Assembly: GCA_016235595.1 (NCBI GenBank)
Contig: JACRJX010000041.1
Coordinates: 474,600-538,599, forward strand
Origin: Verrucomicrobiota bacterium
GTDB taxonomy: Bacteria > Verrucomicrobiota > Verrucomicrobiia > CAIQCK01
Direction of reading: 5' to 3'
Length of the DNA stretch: 64,000 bases
Positions 42,711-51,664 of the stretch are shown here, piece after piece. The notes beneath the pieces are model-generated. The model did no database searches and was not told where the DNA came from. It was given only the letters and a program-made list of their open reading frames with translations. A program made the translations under genes and the position numbers. Positions within the stretch are counted from its first letter, which is position 1. Every line of letters begins with the position of its first letter.

Positions 42711-44531
42711 ATGGCAACACTAGGCATCCGTCGTCCGCGCAACGTGAATTGGTTGCGTTCGGCGGCCATTCTTTATGGCGATTGGGGCACGAGCAAGGCC
42801 TATGTCGTCGGTATCGCGTTTGCCTTGGCGGCCTACTCGAGCTTCTGGCCGGTGCTGGCGGTCTGCGTGCTGACGGCAGTGGTCGGGTTCAACTACAGCC
42901 GTGTCTGCAAATACTATCCCGACGGCGGTGGCGTTTACTCGAGCGCCAAGGCGCATTCAAAATCGCTCGCGATGATTGGCGGCTTGTTGCTGTGCGGCGA
43001 CTACATCGTGACGGCTTCGTTGAGTTGTCTGGATGCATTCCACTACTTCGGGATACACGAGCCGGTGCGCTGGGCGGTGCTGGCGATTTTCTTCATCGGT
43101 GCGATCAATTTCTTTGGGCCGAAACACAGCGGCAGTCTGGCGATCCTACTGGCGGTGCCGACGACTGTGGTTGTGATGGTGCTGGCGGCTTTTTGCGCGC
43201 CTCATCTGGGCACGGCCGTCAGCCAGGTCGGCGCGCCCAGCGGGGGCTGGAATCATAACTGGGTCATTGCCGTTGGCTTGATCCTGACCCTGTCCGGCGT
43301 GGAAACGGTGGCCAATATGACGGGTGTCATGGAGATGCGTGCGAGCGGACCGGGCGAGCCATCGATCGACTCGACGGTCAAGCGCACGATCTGGCCGGTG
43401 CTGATCGAGGTGTGTGTTTTTACCGCGTTATTTGCGCTGGCCATGCACGCATTGCCGGGATTGGTGGTGCAAGACGGGCATGTGCTCGCTCCGGATCACG
43501 CGACCAATCCCCAGCATCGCGAGTTGGAGGCGTCCATGTTGCGCTACATGGCCGAGGTATTCGCCGGCAACTGGCTTGCGTGGGTCGTCGGTGGGGTGTT
43601 CGGCCTGCTGCTGCTCTCGGCCACCAACACGGCCATCGTCGGGCTGGTAAGCGTGTTTTACATGATGGCGCACGACGACGAGTTGCCGCGGCATTTCACC
43701 AGCCTCAACCGCTTCGGCGTGCCGTGGATTCCGTTGCTGATCGCCACGCTCGTGCCGATGCTGGTGCTGGACGGCGTGGGCGCTGTCGAAGGGCTGGCGG
43801 CGCTCTATGCCATCGGCGTGGTGGGCGCCATCACCGTGGACCTGGGTTCTTCCGCGCTGAATTTCTCATTGCCGATGAAGCGGTGGGAACGCGTGCTGGT
43901 GGGCGGCACCGTGCTGGTGCTGGCAGCGATCTGGGTAACGATCGCCGTCACCAAGCCGTATGCGCTGCTATTTGCAGCCTTGGTTGTGGGGATAGGTTTT
44001 CTCATGACCAGCCGATGGGTCAAAGGCCCCGTGCCTGCGCCTGCCGGCGCCGAAGTGGATATTTCGGCTGAGGGGATACCGGTGCTGGAGCCGGTTCTGC
44101 CAACGGGCGAAGCGGCTGCGGCGACAACGACAGGCGCCATTCTTGTTGCAGCGCGCGGCGTCACTGACGTGCTGAAATTTGCCGTCGAGGAAGCCGCCAT
44201 GCGCAAACATATCCTCTACGTGCTCTATGTGCGCGAGATCGCCGTGACCATTCCCACCGTTTCCCACTGGCGTGATGATCAGCAGGCGACTGCCATCTTC
44301 AGTGTCATCCGGGAGTATGCGAAGGAACGCGGCGTGCAGGTACTGCCGGTGTATACCACCAGCAACGATCCCGCGCCGATCATTCTCGATCTCGCGGCCA
44401 CGCTGGGGGTGGAATATCTCATTCTGGGTGGCACGCACCGAAGCCGGTTCGTCAGCCTGCTCAAGGGTGACGTGATTGGCAAAGTGGCGCATCAATTGCC
44501 GTCGAACATCCGCCTGCTGATCTTTGGCTGA
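42711..44531 (+). CDS. APC-superfamily permease with C-terminal UspA domain
   Basis: 606 residues from ATG 42711. About twelve hydrophobic segments make up an amino acid/polyamine (APC) transporter: WGTSKAYVVGIAFALAAYSS, YYPDGGGVYSSAKAHSKSLA, NLNI-type loops, and GVETVANMTGVMEM in the middle. Residues ~470-606 are a cytoplasmic UspA-like domain (GAILVAARGVTDVLKFAVEE, LGVEYLILGGTHRSRFVSLL) that could bind nucleotide. The substrate is unknown. The start is chosen within an alternative upstream reading frame that overlaps DUF2905. Confidence 0.85.
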   Translation: MATLGIRRPRNVNWLRSAAILYGDWGTSKAYVVGIAFALAAYSSFWPVLAVCVLTAVVGFNYSRVCKYYPDGGGVYSSAKAHSKSLAMIGGLLLCGDYIVTASLSCLDAFHYFGIHEPVRWAVLAIFFIGAINFFGPKHSGSLAILLAVPTTVVVMVLAAFCAPHLGTAVSQVGAPSGGWNHNWVIAVGLILTLSGVETVANMTGVMEMRASGPGEPSIDSTVKRTIWPVLIEVCVFTALFALAMHALPGLVVQDGHVLAPDHATNPQHRELEASMLRYMAEVFAGNWLAWVVGGVFGLLLLSATNTAIVGLVSVFYMMAHDDELPRHFTSLNRFGVPWIPLLIATLVPMLVLDGVGAVEGLAALYAIGVVGAITVDLGSSALNFSLPMKRWERVLVGGTVLVLAAIWVTIAVTKPYALLFAALVVGIGFLMTSRWVKGPVPAPAGAEVDISAEGIPVLEPVLPTGEAAAATTTGAILVAARGVTDVLKFAVEEAAMRKHILYVLYVREIAVTIPTVSHWRDDQQATAIFSVIREYAKERGVQVLPVYTTSNDPAPIILDLAATLGVEYLILGGTHRSRFVSLLKGDVIGKVAHQLPSNIRLLIFG

Positions 44532-44549
44532 TTCCATCCCTGCAAAAGC

Positions 44550-44581
44550 GAAGTGGCGTCCCGTCGCCGGAACGCCACTTC
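44550..44581 (-). terminator. Terminator hairpin between convergent permease and glnB genes
   Basis: GAAGTGGCGT pairs with ACGCCACTTC (10 bp), extended by CCG/CGG past one mismatch. On the minus strand it is followed by GCTTTTGC, so it fits a terminator for glnB; on the plus strand it follows the permease stop but lacks a T-run. Confidence 0.6.
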
Positions 44582-44628
44582 ATAAACGTCGTTCGTTTGG
44601 CTGGGCGGCGCACAACCGCCCGCGCAAA

Positions 44629-44967
44629 CTAAACCGCCTTGCCGCCGCGCTCGTCGGTGCGGATGCGAACAGCTTCCTCAACATTCATCACGAAGATTTT
44701 GCCGTCGCCGATCTTGCCGGTCTTGGCGCTCTTGACGATGGCGTTGATCGCCGTTTCGACCATGTCGTCGCCGACGACGATGTCGAGCTTGAGCTTCGGC
44801 AGGAAATCCACCGTGTATTCGCTGCCGCGGTAGATTTCCGTGTGGCCCTTCTGGCGGCCAAAACCCTTGGATTCGGTTACCGTCATGCCCTCGACTCCTA
44901 CTTCGGCAAGCGCGGATTTCACTTCCTCGAGTTTGAAGGGCTTGATGATGGCTTCGATTTTTTTCAT
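44629..44967 (-). CDS. glnB: Nitrogen regulatory protein PII
   Basis: 112 residues, the classic PII length. PII trimers bind ATP/ADP and 2-oxoglutarate and sense nitrogen status. The T-loop YRGSEYTVDFLPK includes Tyr51, the uridylylation site in proteobacteria; GKIGDGKIFV and the start MKKIEAIIKPFKL are also typical. It lies 30 bp downstream of amt on the same strand, so it probably blocks the transporter when nitrogen is plentiful, as GlnK does. A sigma-54-type promoter lies upstream of amt. Confidence 0.97.
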   Translation of the reverse strand: MKKIEAIIKPFKLEEVKSALAEVGVEGMTVTESKGFGRQKGHTEIYRGSEYTVDFLPKLKLDIVVGDDMVETAINAIVKSAKTGKIGDGKIFVMNVEEAVRIRTDERGGKAV

Positions 44968-44997
44968 GAATCTTTCCTTTGTTCGCCTGCGCTTAGA

Positions 44998-46509
44998 TTA
45001 GACCAAATTGTAACCTTCTTCGCCATGATCGGTAATGTCCAAACCCTCACGCTCTTGATCAGGCGCGGGACGCAGACCAATCAATGCCTTAACGGTATAA
45101 GCGATAATCGTCGTCCCGACAACTGCCAAAACAAGAGTCAGGCCGATGGCCTTCAGTTGCTCCAGCCACAATGTGCTGCCGACGATGTCTTTCAAGTTTG
45201 TGGCCAGATTGCTGTTCACATCCAGCGTGGCCAGCACGCCGGTCAGGAACGCACCCAGGGTGCCGCCCACTGCGTGCACACCGAACGTGTCCAGCGCATC
45301 ATCGTAGCCGAACCAAGCCTTGAGTTTGTAGCACGCGAGAAACGGCACCAAACCGGCTGCGAGGCCTATGATGATGGCGCCCGTTGGGTTCACGAAACCG
45401 CAGGCAGGCGTGACCACGACCAGACCCGCCACCGCGCCCGAGCAATAGCCCAGCACGCTGGGAGTGCCTTTCAGGATCCACTCCGCCGCCGCCCACGTGA
45501 AACTGGCCACTGCGGTCGCCAGCGTCGTGGTCATGAACGCGTTGGCCGCAACGCCGTCCGCCGCCACCGCGCTGCCGGCGTTGAAACCATACCAACCCAC
45601 CCACAACATGCCGGTGCCGACCATGCACAACACCATGCTGTGCGGCGGCATCTTTTCCTTCCCGAAACCGACGCGCGGGCCAAGAATCATGCATAGGATC
45701 AGCGCCGACCAGCCGCTCGACATGTGCACCACCGTGCCGCCCGCGAAGTCAATTGCCTTGATCGCAGCCTTCGCGTTCCAGACGCCGTTCATCAGGCCGT
45801 CAATGCCCCAGACCATGTGCGCCAGCGGGAAGTAGACGACGAACATCCACGCCGTTACAAACGCGATGATCGCGCCGAACTTCATGCGTTCCGCGATCGC
45901 GCCAACAATCAGCGCCGGCGTGATGATTGCAAACATGAGCTGATACATCGAGAAGACGTTATGTGACACCCAGAAGGAGTAGTCCGTGTTCGGAGCGGAA
46001 TCCACGCCCTTGAGGAACGCGAATTTCGTCAGGCTGCCAAGGAACGAGTTGCCGCTGGCAAACACCAGGCTGTAGCCGCACAGCCACCAGAGGATCGTCA
46101 CCAGCCCGGCAATGCCGAGACATTGCGCCAGCACCGACAACACGTTCTTCTTGCGGACGAGGCCGCCGTAGAACAACGCCAGACCTGGCAACGTCATGAA
46201 CAATACGAGCGCGGAGCTGGTCATCACCCAGCCGTTGTGACCGGGGCCGGAGGTCGCTGAGGTGGGTGTCGCCAAGCCATCGGGAATCTTGCCGTCCTTG
46301 TCTTTCAGCGGAGCTGTCGGATCGCCGTTGGTCACGTAGGCTTCCAACGAAGCAATGCGTTGCTCCAGCGTTGGCTCCGGTTTCTTGGGAGCGGCGGGCG
46401 TCGGATCAGCCGCCCACGACAGGCTGGCTGCGCTCGCCAAAAGCGCCGCCAGACCGCCGTATAGCAGCATCCGTTTGCCAATGTTTCGGTTCAGACAGAT
46501 TCGTTTCAT
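44998..46509 (-). CDS. amt: Ammonium transporter
   Basis: 503 residues from ATG 46509 (ribosome binding site aagga, 5-nt spacing). It has a signal peptide (LLYGGLAALLASAASLSWA), a short extracytoplasmic helical segment, then the Amt channel: FYGGLVRKKNVLSVLAQC, AHMVWGIDGLMN, GGTVVHMSSGWSALIL and FGVHAVGGTLGAFLTG. The two histidines (VVHMSS, GVHAVG) are the conserved pore pair of Amt proteins. It imports ammonium across the cytoplasmic membrane. Upstream is a match to the sigma-54 -24/-12 consensus and, in the leader, a 7-bp hairpin. Confidence 0.97.
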   Translation of the reverse strand: MKRICLNRNIGKRMLLYGGLAALLASAASLSWAADPTPAAPKKPEPTLEQRIASLEAYVTNGDPTAPLKDKDGKIPDGLATPTSATSGPGHNGWVMTSSALVLFMTLPGLALFYGGLVRKKNVLSVLAQCLGIAGLVTILWWLCGYSLVFASGNSFLGSLTKFAFLKGVDSAPNTDYSFWVSHNVFSMYQLMFAIITPALIVGAIAERMKFGAIIAFVTAWMFVVYFPLAHMVWGIDGLMNGVWNAKAAIKAIDFAGGTVVHMSSGWSALILCMILGPRVGFGKEKMPPHSMVLCMVGTGMLWVGWYGFNAGSAVAADGVAANAFMTTTLATAVASFTWAAAEWILKGTPSVLGYCSGAVAGLVVVTPACGFVNPTGAIIIGLAAGLVPFLACYKLKAWFGYDDALDTFGVHAVGGTLGAFLTGVLATLDVNSNLATNLKDIVGSTLWLEQLKAIGLTLVLAVVGTTIIAYTVKALIGLRPAPDQEREGLDITDHGEEGYNLV

Positions 46510-46528
46510 TTTGTTCCTTGCTTTGATA

Positions 46529-46545
46529 TGGGAGCTTCGCTCCCA
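46529..46545 (-). promoter_or_regulatory. Hairpin in amt leader
   Basis: TGGGAGC-TTC-GCTCCCA, a perfect 7-bp stem with a 3-nt loop, ends ~20 nt before the amt start, just upstream of its ribosome binding site. It could modulate translation or be a small dispersed repeat; no T-run follows it. Confidence 0.35.
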
Positions 46546-46617
46546 CCCGCGTTCACACACGTTTCAGTTGCAGTTGTTTTGTCTCGACAGGTCCAATCTG
46601 CTCTTGGCGGATTACCA

Positions 46618-46633
46618 AGCAACGCCGGTGCCA
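46618..46633 (-). promoter_or_regulatory. Sigma-54-type promoter for amt-glnB
   Basis: Reading the minus strand: TGGCAC, five bases, then TTGCT, which fits the TGGCAC-N5-TTGCW consensus. It lies about 110 nt upstream of the amt start, giving a leader of ~100 nt. Sigma-54 control of ammonium transport genes is established in proteobacteria; whether this organism has RpoN cannot be told from the window. Confidence 0.65.
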
Positions 46634-46707
46634 ACACCCTGTGCGCTTGACGGGCAGATGCAGGCTGGCGAATTTTGCGCGGGGTGATTAAAAGAAAGGC
46701 GTAAGTG

Positions 46708-47751
46708 ATGAAAACTGCTGACTTTGACTACACGCTGCCGCCCGATCTGATCGCGCAACAACCGTTGCCCGACCGGGACGCTGCCCGCATGCTTGTCCTG
46801 GATCGCGCCAGCGGCGGCATCCGTCATCAGCAGTTCACGGCGTTCCCGCAGCACCTGCAAGCCGGCGAAGTCCTCGTTCTCAACGACACCAAGGTTATTC
46901 CCGCCCGTCTCATCGGCCACAAACCGACGGGTGGCGAGGTTGAGCTGTTGCTGGTTGAAGAACTCTCCACCTTCCGCTGGCTCGCCCTCGCCCGGCCTGC
47001 GAAACGATTGCGCGAGGGAATGGAGATCGTCTTTGCCGGGAATCCCCAATCCGAACCGCTCCGTGCCCTCGTCGAAGCCAAACACGACGGCGGCGAGGTC
47101 ATCGTCCGCTTCACCGGTGTTGACGACCTCTTCGCGGCGCTGCAACGCGTCGGCCACGTGCCGTTGCCACCCTACATCCGCCACGGCGAAGACGCCCCCG
47201 CCGACCGTGAGCGTTACCAGACCATCTTCGCGCGCCAGCCCGGAGCCGTCGCTGCGCCGACGGCCGGCCTGCACTTTACGCCTCGCACATTCGAGGCGCT
47301 GGCCCAACGCGGCGTGCTGGTGCACCGGCTCGCGCTGCACGTCGGCCCCGGCACGTTCAAACCGGTTGCATCCGAAGACATCGAACAGCACGTGATGCAC
47401 ATCGAGCGATTCGACATCCCGCCCGACACGGCCGCCGCCGTCAACGCCGCAAAACGCGACGGCCGCCGTGTCATCTGCGTCGGCACCACCACCGTCCGCG
47501 CGCTCGAAGCCGTCGCCGACACCGAAGGTCAGGTCCGCGCAGGCGCGGGCGAGACGGATATCTTCATCTACCCGCCCTACCGGTTTCGCATCGCCGACGC
47601 ACTGCTAACAAATTTTCATCTGCCGCGCTCGACGCTGCTGATGCTGGTCAGCGCCTTGGCCGGCCGCGAGCCGGTGCTGCGCGCCTATGCCGAGGCGGTG
47701 CGGCAGAGGTATCGGTTTTACAGCTACGGCGATTGCATGTTAATCGTTTGA
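46708..47751 (+). CDS. queA: tRNA preQ1(34) S-adenosylmethionine ribosyltransferase-isomerase
   Basis: Transfers the ribosyl part of SAM to preQ1 in the tRNA anticodon, making epoxyqueuosine. 347 residues from ATG 46708. Motifs: FDYTLPPDLIAQQPLPDRDA, VLNDTKVIPARLIG, LPLPPYI-type region, APTAGLHFTPRTFEAL and TDIFIYPPYRFRIADALLTN. Divergent from amt. The RibD-like gene starts 3 bp after its stop, indicating one operon. Confidence 0.97.
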   Translation: MKTADFDYTLPPDLIAQQPLPDRDAARMLVLDRASGGIRHQQFTAFPQHLQAGEVLVLNDTKVIPARLIGHKPTGGEVELLLVEELSTFRWLALARPAKRLREGMEIVFAGNPQSEPLRALVEAKHDGGEVIVRFTGVDDLFAALQRVGHVPLPPYIRHGEDAPADRERYQTIFARQPGAVAAPTAGLHFTPRTFEALAQRGVLVHRLALHVGPGTFKPVASEDIEQHVMHIERFDIPPDTAAAVNAAKRDGRRVICVGTTTVRALEAVADTEGQVRAGAGETDIFIYPPYRFRIADALLTNFHLPRSTLLMLVSALAGREPVLRAYAEAVRQRYRFYSYGDCMLIV

Positions 47752-47754
47752 CCT

Positions 47755-48441
47755 ATGAAGCGCCCCTTCGTCCTTCTCAACATGGCCATGACGCTCGACG
47801 GCAAGACCTCCACTGTCGAGCGGCAGCCGACCGACTGGACGAGCAAGCGCGACAAGCACCACCTGATCGAACTCCGTGCCACCGCCGACGCTGTCATGGT
47901 CGGCGCGCGCACGGCGGAGACCGACCGCACGAGCCTCAGTATCCCTGACGTGCGGCGTCAGCGCGCGCGCCTCAGCCGCGGCAAGCCTCCGCATCCGCTG
48001 CGTGTGATCGTCAGCGGCAACGGCTCTTTCCGGGAAAACATCCGCGCTTTCGAGCGACAGGTGTCGCCGATTCTGATCTTCACTTCGCGCCGCGCGCCAC
48101 GCGCCAAACTCGACCGGTTGGCGCGTCTCCCGGACGTGCATGTCTATATCGTCGGCGAGCGCGACGTGGATGTGCCACTGATGCTCGACATCCTGGCGCG
48201 CGACTGGAAGGTGCGACGGCTGCTTTGCGAAGGCGGCGCGAGCCTGAACTGGTCGCTGTTCGTTGCCCACGCCGTGGACGAAGTATTCATCACGCTCTGC
48301 CCGCGCGTCTTCGGCGGTGCAAACGCGCCCACGTTGGTGGACGGCGTGGGGTTTCCCCGCAACGCAATCCTCAACGCAAAGTTGCTGTGTTGCGAACGCA
48401 AAGGGCAGGAGTTGTTTCTGAGATACCGAATTCTGTCGTGA
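47755..48441 (+). CDS. RibD C-terminal reductase-domain protein
   Basis: 228 residues, a stand-alone dihydrofolate-reductase-like RibD_C domain. In riboflavin synthesis this domain reduces 5-amino-6-ribosylaminouracil 5'-phosphate with NADPH. Landmarks: RPFVLLNMAMTLDGKTST, RATADAVMVGARTAETD, and LLCEGGASLNWSLFVAHAVD. No deaminase domain is fused, so it needs a partner or acts on another substrate. It follows queA by 3 bp. Confidence 0.85.
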   Translation: MKRPFVLLNMAMTLDGKTSTVERQPTDWTSKRDKHHLIELRATADAVMVGARTAETDRTSLSIPDVRRQRARLSRGKPPHPLRVIVSGNGSFRENIRAFERQVSPILIFTSRRAPRAKLDRLARLPDVHVYIVGERDVDVPLMLDILARDWKVRRLLCEGGASLNWSLFVAHAVDEVFITLCPRVFGGANAPTLVDGVGFPRNAILNAKLLCCERKGQELFLRYRILS

Positions 48442-48582
48442 TCATTTGGGACGATGGGCATCCTGACCGCTGCGATGGGCAGCGGGAGACAGGCAATGCG
48501 TCGAGTTGTTTTCACCTGACAGCAGCTTGACGGGCAAGATGCCCCGTTCCCTTGCGACGGGTGGAAGCGAACAATCCTTGTG

Positions 48583-49731
48583 TTATTCCTTCGCCGCCTT
48601 GCCTTGGATTGGCAGCCGGATGGCGAAGGTGGTGCCTTGGCCGACCTTGCTCTGCAACGTGATGGTGCCGCCGTGGTCTTCGACGATCTTGCGGACGATG
48701 GGCAGACCCAGACCCGTACCGTGCTTCTTGCCCATCGTCACGAAGGGTTGCCAGATCTTCTCTTGCGACTCCGGCGGAATGCCGCAGCCGCTGTCGGTGA
48801 CCTGGATATGCACCATGTCGCCATCGCGCGCCGCATGGAACCGCAACGCACCCCCCTCCGGCATCGCGTCGGCCGCGTTGATGGCCAGGTTGTAGATGAC
48901 GCGCGTGAATCGCCGCCGGTCCAGCGGTATGGCGTCCGTGTGATGGACCTGCGTTTCCAACCGGATGCCGCGCCGCTCGAAGTCCAGACGCAGCGGTTTC
49001 ATCGCCTCGTCGAAGAAGACGTGGAGTTGCGTCGGCTCAGGATTCAGTTGAGTCTTGCTGCGGCAGTAGTCGAGAACCTCGGTGGTCATCTCCACCATCC
49101 TGTCCACTTCGTCCATGATAAGCTGGAGATTCTCTGCCGTGTCAGGCTCATGGTGCTTGGACTTCACCCACTCGGCCATCCCCCGGATCGTGGTCATCGG
49201 GTTCTTGAAGTCGTGAATGATGGAAGCGGCCATGCGACCAACGACGCTGAACCGCTCACGCTGGACCAGTTCGGCGATGTAACGGTCATCGGTCCTTCGC
49301 AGCCGGTCGTTGGCGTTCTCCAGCAGGTTGCGCGTCACGCCGAGGTCGGCGCGCAGTAACGTTTCGAAGGTTGGGAAGTCCATGCGCCAGAGCCGGCAGT
49401 CGGTCTCCGGCTCGGCACCGGCCGAACGCCCGTGGTGGCCAAAGAAGGCCATCTCGCCAAAGTAATCGCCCGGACCGACGCGGCCCAGGGTTTCCTCGGT
49501 CCCGTCGGGCAGTGACTTAAAAACGCGCACACGGCCAGACTCGATCAGGTAGAGATAATCGCCGGCTGAGCCTTCCTCAAACACCTTGCCTCCGCCCACG
49601 CGGTAATCCATCGGGACACAGCGCTGCAGAAACGTGGCGATCGTGGCGCAATCCAGGCCCGCAAACAGTTTGTTATTGGCCGGCGGGCAGGCCGCCGGTG
49701 AACTGAAAGGGGTTGGCTCGCAACCGCTCAT
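48583..49731 (-). CDS. Histidine kinase with N-terminal cyclic-nucleotide-binding domain
   Basis: 382 residues. ATG 49731 overlaps the double-ACT stop (ATGA), which fixes the start. Residues ~20-130 are a cNMP-binding domain (EEGSAGDYLYLIESGRVRVF, GDYFGEMAFFG). Then a HisKA helix pair with SIIHDFKNPMTTIRG (His173) and the HATPase: NLAINAADAMPEGG, VTDSGCGIPPES, HGTGLGLPIVRKIV. No membrane segment or receiver domain is visible, so it is a cytoplasmic kinase with an unknown partner. Coupled translation with an ACT-domain protein suggests it senses amino-acid status; that is inference. Confidence 0.9.
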   Translation of the reverse strand: MSGCEPTPFSSPAACPPANNKLFAGLDCATIATFLQRCVPMDYRVGGGKVFEEGSAGDYLYLIESGRVRVFKSLPDGTEETLGRVGPGDYFGEMAFFGHHGRSAGAEPETDCRLWRMDFPTFETLLRADLGVTRNLLENANDRLRRTDDRYIAELVQRERFSVVGRMAASIIHDFKNPMTTIRGMAEWVKSKHHEPDTAENLQLIMDEVDRMVEMTTEVLDYCRSKTQLNPEPTQLHVFFDEAMKPLRLDFERRGIRLETQVHHTDAIPLDRRRFTRVIYNLAINAADAMPEGGALRFHAARDGDMVHIQVTDSGCGIPPESQEKIWQPFVTMGKKHGTGLGLPIVRKIVEDHGGTITLQSKVGQGTTFAIRLPIQGKAAKE

Positions 49732-50129
49732 CGCGTAGTCAGCGCCCGCAGGCCCTTCTTCAAGTTGGAGGGACGAAGCACGACCAAGCCTGTCTTGGCC
49801 GACGGTCCGGAAGCGCAATAAGCGTATTCGATGTTGACGCCATGTTTGGCAAATTTGCGGGCGACCTGCGCGAGCGAACCGGGACGGTTCTTTTCCTCAA
49901 TCGTCAGAACCTGCTGGTCCACGACCAGCGTGCCACGTTCCTCGAAAATCTCCAGTGCCTTGCGCGGGTCGGAGCAGATGAGGCGCACGACGGCATGATC
50001 CACGGTATCACTGATCGTCATGGCAAAGATGTTGACCCCCTCGGCAGCCAGCGTTTCGCAGACGTTGGCGAGCGTGCCAGGCTTATTGACAAGGAAAATG
50101 GAAAGCTGTGTGGTGATCTGACATTTCAT
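49728..50129 (-). CDS. Double ACT-domain protein
   Basis: 133 residues, two ACT domains in tandem: QLSIFLVNKPGTLANVCETL (residues ~8-27) and VLTIEEKNRPGSLAQVARKF (~73-92). ACT domains bind amino acids and regulate partner enzymes. No other domain is present. It overlaps the histidine kinase start, and ilvN lies upstream on the same strand, 158 bp away. Probably a sensor subunit for branched-chain amino acids, but the ligand is unknown. Confidence 0.9.
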   Translation of the reverse strand: MKCQITTQLSIFLVNKPGTLANVCETLAAEGVNIFAMTISDTVDHAVVRLICSDPRKALEIFEERGTLVVDQQVLTIEEKNRPGSLAQVARKFAKHGVNIEYAYCASGPSAKTGLVVLRPSNLKKGLRALTTR

Positions 50130-50287
50130 AGTCGGGGTCTCCTTTGGTTCAGTGTTGAATCTCCGAATGGTTCGCGTTGACCTCTGGCACTACCAAAGTC
50201 CAAAACCACCCACTTTGCAACTGCGAGATGCGCCCTTGTTACAGGGCGCTGTCCGACGACAGACCGTCAGGCGGGGTGTTCCGCCAA

Positions 50288-50779
50288 CTACGGAGCCTTC
50301 TGCTTCGGCTGGCGCGGCATGGCGACGCGGCCGGTCCGCGCGATTTCGATGATGCCGAACGGCTCCAGCAGATGCAAAAACTTGTTCAGCTTGCCCTCGT
50401 CGCCGGTAATCTCCACCATCAACTCCGCGCGCTGCACATCCACAATCTTGCCGCGGAAAATGTCGCAAATTTGCATGATCTCACTGCGCGCCTTGGCATC
50501 GGCATTCACCTTGACCAGCGCCAGCTCGCGGTCCACGTATTCGCCCTCGCGGAAATCGTGGACGTTGACCACGTTCACCAGCTTGTTGAGTTGCTTGACG
50601 ATCTGTTCCAGCGTGGCGTCGTCGCCACGGGTGACGATCGTCATTCGCGAAAAGCCCGGTTGCAGCATCGGCGCGACATTGAGCGTGTCAATGTTGTAGC
50701 CACGGCCCGAAAACAGCCCGGCGACGCGCGCCAGGACGCCGAACTTGTTTTCCACCAGCACTGAGATCGTGTGTCGCAT
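50288..50779 (-). CDS. ilvN: Acetolactate synthase small (regulatory) subunit
   Basis: 163 residues, the usual length for IlvH/IlvN, which gives valine feedback to acetolactate synthase in branched-chain amino acid synthesis. The N-terminal ACT domain is typical: TISVLVENKFGVLARVAGLF, GRGYNIDTLNVAP, GDDATLEQIVKQLNKLVNV. The C-terminal half holds VMVEITGDEGKL-type sequence. The catalytic subunit IlvB is not in this window, an unusual separation. A palindrome of weak strength lies downstream. Confidence 0.95.
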   Translation of the reverse strand: MRHTISVLVENKFGVLARVAGLFSGRGYNIDTLNVAPMLQPGFSRMTIVTRGDDATLEQIVKQLNKLVNVVNVHDFREGEYVDRELALVKVNADAKARSEIMQICDIFRGKIVDVQRAELMVEITGDEGKLNKFLHLLEPFGIIEIARTGRVAMPRQPKQKAP

Positions 50780-50906
50780 AGCGGTTTCTTATAGGTCATC
50801 GCCCCGCTTCCTGCAACCCGTAACCAACGTGCCGACAGCGCCGGGCAGGCTCATCGTCGCAGTCGCCGGGGAAAAGCAGGTCTTGCGACGACGGTTTCCG
50901 AAGGGG

Positions 50907-51656
50907 TCAGTAGCGCCACCATATCTTCAGGAGATCCCGTGGCGCTTGGGACGCATACTGGGAGAAGAACCGGGACTTTTCCGTGTCGCGCCACTCGCGC
51001 AGATGCACCTCCGCGATCGCGCGCCGGGCTTGTCTTCTGCCTACAAACTGAATCAGCCGGGCCAGCACCTCGACGTCAAACAACCACGGACTGAGAAACG
51101 GTTCTCGAAAGATCTTCTCCGCCGCCTGCCGGCGAAACACTTTCGCGCCACATTGGGTGTCGCGAAAACGCATCCCCAGCGCCGCCGAGGCCGCCTGCGC
51201 AAACACCCAACTCGTGAAACGCCGCCAGGCCGGCCTATGAACCTTGTGTTCGGGATCCCGGCGGCGCACACCAATGGCCGCGAGCGCTTCGGGATGCCGG
51301 TCGAGCGTCGTCATGAAATCGTGGATCAGTTCCAGCGATGCGGAGAGGTCGGCGTCCCAGTAGCCAACGAAATCGCACGCGCCTCCGGCCAGCACGCGCC
51401 GCATGCCCTGGCGGACAGCCTCTGCTTTGCCCGAGTTGCGCTCCAGATGAACGACCTCGACGCGCGGATGCCTCTTCGCAAACCCGTCGAGCATCTCTGG
51501 CGTGGCGTCTTTGCTGCCGTCGTTCACGAACACCATGCGGTCGTCCCGCTCCTGGTTCAGGTGCGTGTGCCAGGCTCCAAGCTTGAGCCGATGCGCTTCG
51601 TTGTAGCACGGCACGATGAGCGCCAGACGGATGGGAGAGGTTTGTGTGTCGGACAT
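50907..51656 (-). CDS. GT2 glycosyltransferase, dolichyl-phosphate glucosyltransferase-like
   Basis: 249 residues from ATG 51656 (a gagaag lies upstream). A GT-A fold family 2 transferase: LALIVPCYNEAHRL, MVFVNDGSKDATPEML, LERNSGKAEAVRQGMRRVLA, VGYWDADLSASLELI (DxD) and DTQCGAKVFRR. The pattern resembles Alg5/DPG-synthase-type enzymes that move a hexose from a UDP-sugar to a polyprenyl phosphate, and lacks a long membrane domain. Eight bp separate it from the upstream AraC-type gene, so the two are cotranscribed. Confidence 0.85.
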   Translation of the reverse strand: MSDTQTSPIRLALIVPCYNEAHRLKLGAWHTHLNQERDDRMVFVNDGSKDATPEMLDGFAKRHPRVEVVHLERNSGKAEAVRQGMRRVLAGGACDFVGYWDADLSASLELIHDFMTTLDRHPEALAAIGVRRRDPEHKVHRPAWRRFTSWVFAQAASAALGMRFRDTQCGAKVFRRQAAEKIFREPFLSPWLFDVEVLARLIQFVGRRQARRAIAEVHLREWRDTEKSRFFSQYASQAPRDLLKIWWRY

Positions 51657-51664
51657 CGTTCTTC

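Noticed and set aside
50230..50249. GCGCCC/GGGCGC hairpin as terminator of ilvN
   Set aside because: Six-bp stem with an 8-nt loop and no T-run on either strand.
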